From contig NW_024589861.1 in NCBI RefSeq assembly GCF_018446385.1, positions 1 through 64,000 on the forward strand: a stretch of 64,000 nt of DNA. The letters run 5' to 3'. The notes beneath the pieces are model-generated. The model was not told the DNA's origin. It was given only the letters and a program-made list of their open reading frames with translations, and did not search any database. Below are positions 57,591 through 64,000 of this stretch, piece after piece; positions within the stretch are counted from its first letter, which is position 1, and each line of letters opens with the position of its first letter. A program made the position numbers and the translations under genes. The stretch is from Zingiber officinale (taxonomy: Eukaryota > Streptophyta > Magnoliopsida > Zingiberales > Zingiberaceae).

Positions 57591-59550
57591 TCAGTTTGCA
57601 CTGGAGGCTGGAAGACAAGGAGCTGAGGTATCAGTTGGGAGACTGACCACATGATTCCCAGTGACCCCTTCATCGTTTGATATTGCAGCTGAGTTGACCG
57701 CAACAGGTGAAGCAAAAGCACTAGCACTGTTATCCCTTGTTGCTAGGTGATTTACCATGCCTGAGCCTGTGTCAATTTGTGTATTTGGTTGCCTTCTAAG
57801 TTCAGAAGTAAGATTAGGCACAGCACTATTACGAGAGAAAAGCCTCTCTCTCCATCCCCGAGTACTTTTGCTGATAGACTCTTTGTACCTAGATGGTAAC
57901 ACAATATGGCCATTTCAGTCCATCTGACCGTCTAGGCCTTAAAAAATGGCAAGCAAGACATTATATACCTCATTGAGACAGCATTTAAACGAGATCGCAC
58001 AGATTCTGAGAGAGATTGAAAATCTGATGGTCCTGGCCTGTCTTGAAGGACTGGAACTGATTGGCTGGCGTAGGTAATGTGCAAATACTATTTATCATAC
58101 AATGCAATATACAAGGAAACAGATGAAAACAAAGATGTAATTGTATGGAGGACCTGTTGGTGGTACTGGGTCTGCTATGGTTGGTGCTGGTTTCTGATGC
58201 TATTGCATCATTCTGTTCGGCTTGAATTGAGATCGGGTGTGTTTCTTCTGTTGAGGCAGTTGGTTCGTTTTCTTCTTGTGCAGAAGAGGAAGATCGATAA
58301 CCAACATAGGGTGCATTTGGATGTGGAGAGAAGATCAAAAACTGTGGATGGGGATGAGATCCTGACCGACCACGATGCCCATCTCTCCTGGAAATATGGT
58401 GCACCCTTCCCATTGCTGCTGCAGCAGCTAAGTGCTGCATTAAGCGCTCTTCAAATTCAGCTTCACTTCCACCTCCTGGTAACTGCAGTATTGATCAAAA
58501 AGCTTATTATCTTCTATAGAAGGATAAAACTATGAAGTATGAAATTAACATGACTACCTACATGCTGCAATTCAAAATCTCCAAGAGCTGGATGATGAAA
58601 GATAGTAGTTGTTTGTGTTTTGTTTAGTCTAATGTTCCTCTCCCTTATTACAGCATCAAGCAGTTCCTGGCTGCCATGTTCAGCATTAAACAATGAACTG
58701 AGGATATGGGAAATTATCCTAATAGATTTTGTCATTTTGCAATCTATGCCAAATCAAATGAAACCTGGTAGGATCCTTCAAAGAGATGGACTGCCAACAC
58801 ATGGGGCATTGGGAACTCCTCTGGCACCTGCTTGCAAATTCTTGGCATGAATACCTCAGTTCTACTAGCATCCATGCTAGGTGCTATTGATATTGTAAAT
58901 GAAGAAGAAAAGAAAGAGATGTGCACTAAAGATCATTGAGCCAACTTATTTCCGAAGAAGCACATTAACAACCAAGTTAATGGATAAAATACAATGAAAC
59001 TTGGCCTAGCTTACAATAACGACTGAATCTTACACCACTGAGCAACAACAGTGAGAGCATTAATAATGACTAGAAATTGATAAGGCTCATGCCTTATTAG
59101 GTGGAAACAGGATCATGGAATGCATATTTCCTTTGACCTTAATAAGACCTGCAGTGCACGGTCGACAAGATCCTGACTTTGCTGAGCAGCAAGCATAACG
59201 ACTAAAATAATCGGTCCTTAGCAACAAATATACAACATCATGAACAAAGTCGTTGATTACCACTCAAGAATGCACTGGAGATGGAACTCATGCTTGCAAC
59301 CAGTAACCTATACGAGCAACGACAGCAATGCAAAAAATGAGAAAAATAAATAAATCCAGATTAAGTAACAAAATTGATGATTTTATCCGATCAATAAAAG
59401 ATCCACTAAACCGCGTACTGTCGAAGGATCACTTTGGCAGAATTCTTCAAGACATATGCTGCAGGCATCGTCGCAGGCGTCTTGGATGCCCCCTTCCACA
59501 AAAGCCGCAGCTGACGACAAGTCCTTCTCCATCTTTGCGCCCTCCTCCAT
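57591..59550 (-). CDS. RHF2A: RHF2A-like RING-H2 E3 ubiquitin ligase, 357 residues, seven coding exons
   Basis: Minus-strand exons are 59550-59419, 59307-59261, 58827-58765, 58670-58562, 58482-58154, 58064-57969 and 57888-57591. All have GT-AG ends and sum to 1074 nt in frame. The N terminus reads SSAAAFVEGGIQDACDDACS. The RING-H2 finger follows (CSICLEEFCQSDPST, VTGCKHEFHLQCILEWCQRS, QCPMCWQSISLKDPTSQEL), with its Cys/His ligands present. Next come NIRLN, TTTIFHHPALGDFELQH, MQHLAAAAAMGRVHHISRRD, and near the C terminus RYKESISKSTRGWRERLFSR. This order and these signatures are those of plant RHF2A. In Arabidopsis RHF1A and RHF2A act together in gametogenesis by targeting a cyclin-dependent kinase inhibitor for degradation. 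The same role here is inference. The middle (SSSSAQEENEPTASTEE) is low complexity, as in other members. Confidence 0.93.
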
Positions 59551-60160
59551 CCCTAAACCCTAAACCCGATAAACTAACAAACCAAAAACAAGCAACCAAA
59601 GAAGTCAGAAACAGATCGACATCACAGACGGTCAAAAAAAAAAAAAAATCTTTGGAATACAACTCGATCGACTTGAAAAAACGTCAAACTAAAACCATGG
59701 GGCTATCGCTGACTCTGATAAAGCCGGCATCTTCATGGATAGATCGCCACGATCCATGATTAATCCTTGTAATTTAATCGAGAATCAGAGAAACATAGCG
59801 GAGAAAACAGTACCTGGAAGGAATCGGAGACGCTAGGTCGAATAGAGGCTCTCCCTGGCGCGTGCCTCGAGCGTTGATGATGAGCGCCTAATAATTGATC
59901 AAGTAATCAGAGGAGGAGACTTCTTCCACCTTCATTTTGACCTGGGAAGCCGATTCCCCATTTCCACGAGCATTGCAAGTGGTTTAGGAGGTCATCAATG
60001 GCCGATGAATGCGATTAACGAAAGCATTGTTTCGCTCAATGAGATTTATCAGGTTGAGTTGTCGTCAGCTAATTGGCCCTCTAAGCTCCGTGCTCTTGTG
60101 GGCCACTCAACTCACCATTTGTTGGGCCTTGTTCACTCTCCATTTGTCAGCCCATAATAT
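59551..60160 (-). promoter_or_regulatory. 5' UTR with intron, telobox and site II motifs of the RHF2A-like gene
   Basis: Immediately upstream of the start codon the minus strand reads GGGTTTAGGGTTTAGGG, a double telobox (plus CCCTAAACCCTAAACCC, 59551-59567). A 5'-UTR intron probably runs from 59813 to 59574 (CCAG|GTACTG ... TTGTTAG). Further upstream, TGGGCC/GGCCCA-type site II elements occur at 60099-60104, 60123-60128 and 60150-60154. Telobox plus site II is a well-known plant combination for genes expressed in dividing cells. Confidence 0.65.
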
Positions 60161-61183
60161 ATTATTTAAAAAATATAAATAGAAATATATTTTTACAATT
60201 ATTTTTAATAAAAAATATCTCTGCAGTTATTTTTTTTAAAAATATATTATTCTTTTTAGAATAACCTTTGGAACAAATTGGTTTGCACGACAATTAATTG
60301 TTAAATTTATCACAATTTTCATAATTACTATTCCTTTTATTAAATTATTCTTTTGTGCCTTTCTTCAATTAATATATATAATTATCATAGTCCGTATCAT
60401 TTAATTAAGATGTTTATTAATCATTTAAATAGATATTTATATAATCTTAAATATAATTTTTTAAATTTTTTCTTAATACAATTCAATATTTTTCTTAAAT
60501 ATTTTTCATTTATTATCATATTCATTATTTTATCACTATATATTCATTTTAATATCCTTATTCTTATGATTTTTTTAATATATAATTCTATCAAATGGCA
60601 CGGACATGAGTTCTAGTGGACTATCCAACATCACAAAAAATTCAAACTAGTCAAGTATAATGTGTCATATGTAAGATTTAAAGCCTTCTAAAAAGCTCTA
60701 TCCAACATTTACCATCAGACCATAACTCGAGGGTTATATTCTGAATTAATATTCCGGCATAACTTCATGTATGACCTATATGATTTAATCATTATTTTAT
60801 AAAAATTATTTTTAAAATTTAAAGATATTTTACAATCATAAATAATACCCTACTGTTTTCCGTATATGTTAAGACTTTTTAAGGTAATTATTCATAAAAT
60901 TTCCTCTATTTTTCTCAATTTCCATGGACAATTAATACTCAAAGATACGGTGGAATTAACCAATTGCTCCTTTTCTACCTCTTTTCAAGTAAATAAAATA
61001 ATGATTTTATTTTTTTATTCTTAAATTCATAAATATGGATAAGTAAAACACACGGATGTAGTCTCCTTTCCCAAGAATAGCCTGAAAATTCTCCAATTCG
61101 AAATATCCGTCAACATTCAATTGATAATGAAACACTTCCAAACGTTTTAATTATTAAAACATTCCAATTTAAATTTCAAATAT
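60161..61183. other. AT-rich spacer between the RHF2A-like and PIN genes
   Basis: Long T- and A-rich runs with no gene. Part of it must act as distal promoter of the PIN gene. Confidence 0.4.
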
Positions 61184-61495
61184 CATTTTTTTATGAAGGA
61201 ATATTTTAATAATACAAAAAAAATTTCAAGAGATATTTTGAAAATTATCTAGCGTTGGATGATAGTTTCAATTACCAATCATAAACTATTTTAAAAAGTA
61301 GGGACGTATTGGTAAGATGACCAGAATAAAGACCTATTTCATTTTTTTATGAAGGAATATTTTAATAATACAAAAAAAATTTCAAGAGATATTTTGAAAA
61401 TTATCTAGCGTTGGATGATAGTTTCAATTACCAATCATAAACTATTTTAAAAAGTAGGGACGTATTGGTAAGATGACCAGAATAAAGACCTATTT
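61184..61495. repeat. Exact 156-bp tandem duplication just upstream of the PIN gene
   Basis: The unit CATTTTTTTATGAAGGAATA ... GACCTATTT occurs at 61184-61339 and again at 61340-61495. I found no difference between the copies by eye. The second copy ends about 100 bases before the start codon, so it lies in the proximal promoter or 5' UTR. Confidence 0.95.
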
Positions 61496-61596
61496 CTTTG
61501 CGAGGAGAGGCAGAGGCCGAGGGAGAAGCGAGGGGGAGGAGAGGAGTCTTATCCTTCTCTTGTGCTGTAAATCAAGAAGCAGGCGAAGGTTTTAAG

Positions 61597-63562
61597 ATGA
61601 TTTCCGGGAAGGAATTCTACGAGGTGATGGTGGCAATGGTGCCGCTGTACGTGGCGATGATCCTGGCGTATGGCTCGGTGAGGTGGTGGAGAGTCTTCTC
61701 GCCGGAGCAGTGCGCCGGAATCAACCGTTACGTGGCTCTCTTCGTGGTTCCATTCCTGTCCTTCGACTTCATCTCAAAGAATGACCCTTACAACATGAAC
61801 TTTCGCTTCATCATGGCCGATGTCATCCAGAAGCTCATCGTCCTGGCAGCGCTGGCCGTCTGGGCCCTCGTCGGCGGTCGCCGGGCCGGACTTGACTGGA
61901 CCATCACCATCTTCTCCATCTCCACCCTCCCCAACACCCTCGTCATCGGCATTCCCCTGTTCCTAAGCATGTACGGCGATGGCTCAGCCCCTCTCCTGTC
62001 GCAGATCATCGTCATGCAGTGCATCGTCTGGTTCACGCTTCTGCTCATCCTCTTAGAGTGCCGGGCCGCGAAGATCATGATCGCTGATCAGTTCCCCGGC
62101 GCGTCCTCTGGCGCTATCGCTTCAATCACTGTCGACCCCGAGGTCGTTTCCCTGGGCAACCTCGACGTCGACGACCCGATCGAGACAGAGTCCTGCGTCG
62201 ATGACGACGGCAAGCTCCACGTTGTCGTCCGGCGATCCAGCGCTTTCAGATCCGACCTCAACCACTCACGCAATTCCTTCGATTTTACCTCCAGCTTCTC
62301 CAACGATGATATCTACCGGCAGCAGTCGTTGCGCTACCCCTCCGGCGAAGGGGCGCGGCGGTCATCGAGCTATAGTGAGGCCAAGCTCAACACCCGGTTG
62401 CCAAGGTTCCGCCACCAAATGCCGTATAGCTCTCCTCAGCCGACGCCAAATCCTTCCGTCTCCACTACCTCACTCACAGGGGCGGCCAGCCGACAGCCCC
62501 ACCTCCAAAAAGCAGCGAACGGCGGGAATAAGGACCTTCACATGTTCACGCGGAGCTTCAGTGCTTCACCAGCCATCCACGCGTTCAGAAAGTCGCCGGC
62601 AGCGGAGCACCAAGTCACAGCAGCAGTTACTACGGCCGAATGTATAAAATACCACCTTTTCTCGATTAACTATCTTGTTCCAGCATTAACCAACGCACAT
62701 TGGATGATCTAGTGCCAGAGGAGTTAAGCATCAACAACAAAACGTTCGAGGAAGACGAAACAGCTCCACCTCACCAAGGAGGCGATGGGAAGACCAAAGA
62801 GGAGGCGACCGCCGACAAAAGATGCCCCGGGGAAGTAACGGCCATGCCGCCGACAGTCGTGATGATGAAGCTCATCCTGACCATGGCCGGGCGGAAGCTC
62901 ATCAGAAATCCCATTACCTATTCCACCTTGATCGGCCTCATCTGGTCTCTCGTAAAATTCAGGTATATAGCCACATAAACCAATCTCGCAAATTCACAGG
63001 ATCGTGAGTCTAATTATTGACTGTAGGTGGGACTTGGAGCTCCCCAGGATCATAGATAAGTCCTTGGAATTGATCCAGAATACCGGCCTCGGCATGGCCA
63101 TGTTCGGCCTCGGTCAGTCTCCAAAATCCCCTGTTTCCTGCATTAATTTCGCTACTTAACAATTACAATTCGCAGGTATGTTCATGGCGCTGCAATCGAG
63201 ACTCATAGCATGCGGGTACAAGCTCGCGATATACGGCATGGTCCTGAAGTTCCTCCTCGGCCCAGCCGTCATGGCCATACCCTCAGCAGCATTCGGCCTG
63301 CGCGGCGATCTCTTGCGGATCGCCATTGTCCAGGCAGCTATGCCTTGCAGTGTTGTTTCCTTCGTGTTCGCGAAAGAGTACAATTTGCACGCGGACATTC
63401 TCAGCACAGCGTGAGCACATACCGATCTCTTGCCCTTCTTCTCTCATCTTCTTCATCGTCAATTAATCAACTCCTTGCTTGAAACTTTGTGACAGAGTGA
63501 TCACAGGGATGATCGTTACTGTGCCCGTAGCGCTGGTTTACTACATCCTCTTGGGCCTATGA
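61597..63562 (+). CDS. PIN-family auxin efflux carrier (long-loop type), about 560 residues, five exons
   Basis: The start at 61597 ([20 protein letters not shown]) is the canonical PIN N terminus. The frame is open further upstream but has no ATG. Exon 1 ends at about 62591 or 62641; exon 2 is about 62684 or 62713 to 62962; then 63027-63112, 63176-63410 and 63496-63562. The N-terminal helices include [19 protein letters not shown] and the crossover [13 protein letters not shown]. The loop begins [11 protein letters not shown] and includes [26 protein letters not shown] and [14 protein letters not shown]. The C-terminal helices include [37 protein letters not shown] and the end VYYILLGL. PINs export auxin across the plasma membrane and set its direction of flow. 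The loop is shorter than in PIN1-4. By eye it is nearest PIN6/PIN9-like members. An oddity is [14 protein letters not shown] where relatives have [14 protein letters not shown]. Confidence 0.9.
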
Positions 63563-64000
63563 AACCGATCTTCTAACTCACTCACTATTACAATTAGATG
63601 CAGCTTTACCGACCTGGTTTTGTTGTCGATCGAACAGGCCTTCTTCAAGCTCTATCCTATAATTGTCATTGTTTTATGTTTGCCATGTGCGAGAGACCGG
63701 GCCTTCTTGTTCATGTGCCCATGTAATGCCTTCGTTTTGATTGTTCGGCACATGTTTATGTGGCCATCCCTTCCTTTTGCCTCGCAAAAGAACGCAGAGA
63801 AACTTGTGCCTTTCCCAGAACAAATTGCACTGTTGGAATTGTAAATCAAATTGCATTGGCCTTCATTAAGCTAGCCTAGCCTAATTTGATTGAATGCTTA
63901 GAAAGAAATCAAGTTGCTTTAGACTTCTTTTTTTTTTGTAATGGCTATAGCTAAGTTGTTTCGTGAAAGCAATATTGAGAGAGAAAAACACAGAGTTAAA
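63563..64000. other. 3' UTR and downstream region of the PIN gene
   Basis: It follows the stop codon at 63560-63562. Short frames on both strands are not convincing. Polyadenylation is likely in the first few hundred bases, but I cannot fix the site. Confidence 0.4.

Noticed and set aside
61498-61596. Upstream extension of the PIN reading frame by 33 codons
   Set aside because: The extension lacks an ATG and is low complexity; PIN proteins start at the Met at 61597.
62201-62647. Second open frame inside the PIN loop region
   Set aside because: It overlaps the PIN exon in another frame and is explained by GC-rich codon use.

Overview
The window looks like nuclear DNA from a flowering plant, most likely a commelinid monocot (a Zingiberales-type genome is my guess). 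Gene starts are GC-rich, introns and spacers are AT-rich, the proteins are plant families (BEL1-like homeodomain, PIN auxin carrier, RHF2A RING E3, DUF547/MIP1-zipper), and the middle is packed with nested plant LTR retrotransposons.

Layout. 1-405 (minus): 5' end of a PHLOEM PROTEIN 2-LIKE A10-type gene, cut by the window edge. 966-2976 (plus): a small three-exon gene for a very basic 139-residue protein of unknown function, divergent from the first. 3245-3637: an unclassified dispersed repeat and a small Tourist-like MITE. 5145-8475 (plus): a four-exon BEL1-like TALE homeobox gene with upstream ORFs and a probable GC-AG first intron.

8929-39561 is one old retrotransposon, called D here. It is a minus-strand Ty3/Gypsy element, probably Tat/Retand type, flanked by the target duplication TTAAT, and later insertions have expanded it to about 30 kb. 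Inside it are: an Athila-like element (10372-19311, duplication ATAGC) that holds a TRIM (15865-17063), which in turn holds a hAT-type MITE (16118-16664, duplication ACAAGAGC); a solo LTR (19512-21400, duplication CCTTC) that splits D's antisense 'gypsy-type transposase' ORF; truncated Copia pieces (21722-24030) where D's RT and integrase should be; D's gag-protease (24031-25850); and a Copia LTR (25851-38514) split by a Gypsy-like solo LTR (26947-27748, duplication CTTTC) and by an opposite-strand, same-family Copia with both LTRs (28293-37664).

39562-51990 is an AT-rich spacer with a degraded Au-type SINE, Tourist-like MITEs (three of them abutting), another solo LTR (47586-48317, duplication ATAAT), a diverged relative of D's LTR, and several tandem duplications.

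51992-54840 (plus) is an 11-exon DUF547 protein with an N-terminal MIP1-type leucine zipper. 57591-59550 (minus) is a seven-coding-exon RHF2A-like RING-H2 E3 ligase with a 5'-UTR intron, a telobox and site II motifs. 61597-63562 (plus) is a PIN-type auxin efflux carrier whose upstream region ends in an exact 156-bp tandem duplication.

The host genes show no operon-like relationship. The developmental genes (BEL1-like, PIN, RHF2A) are probably neighbours by chance. The most unusual material is in the repeats: two unrelated LTR families each carry an array of self-complementary CG-rich motifs, and D carries an antisense ORF. Coordinates, splice sites and target duplications were read by eye. 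No database search was run.
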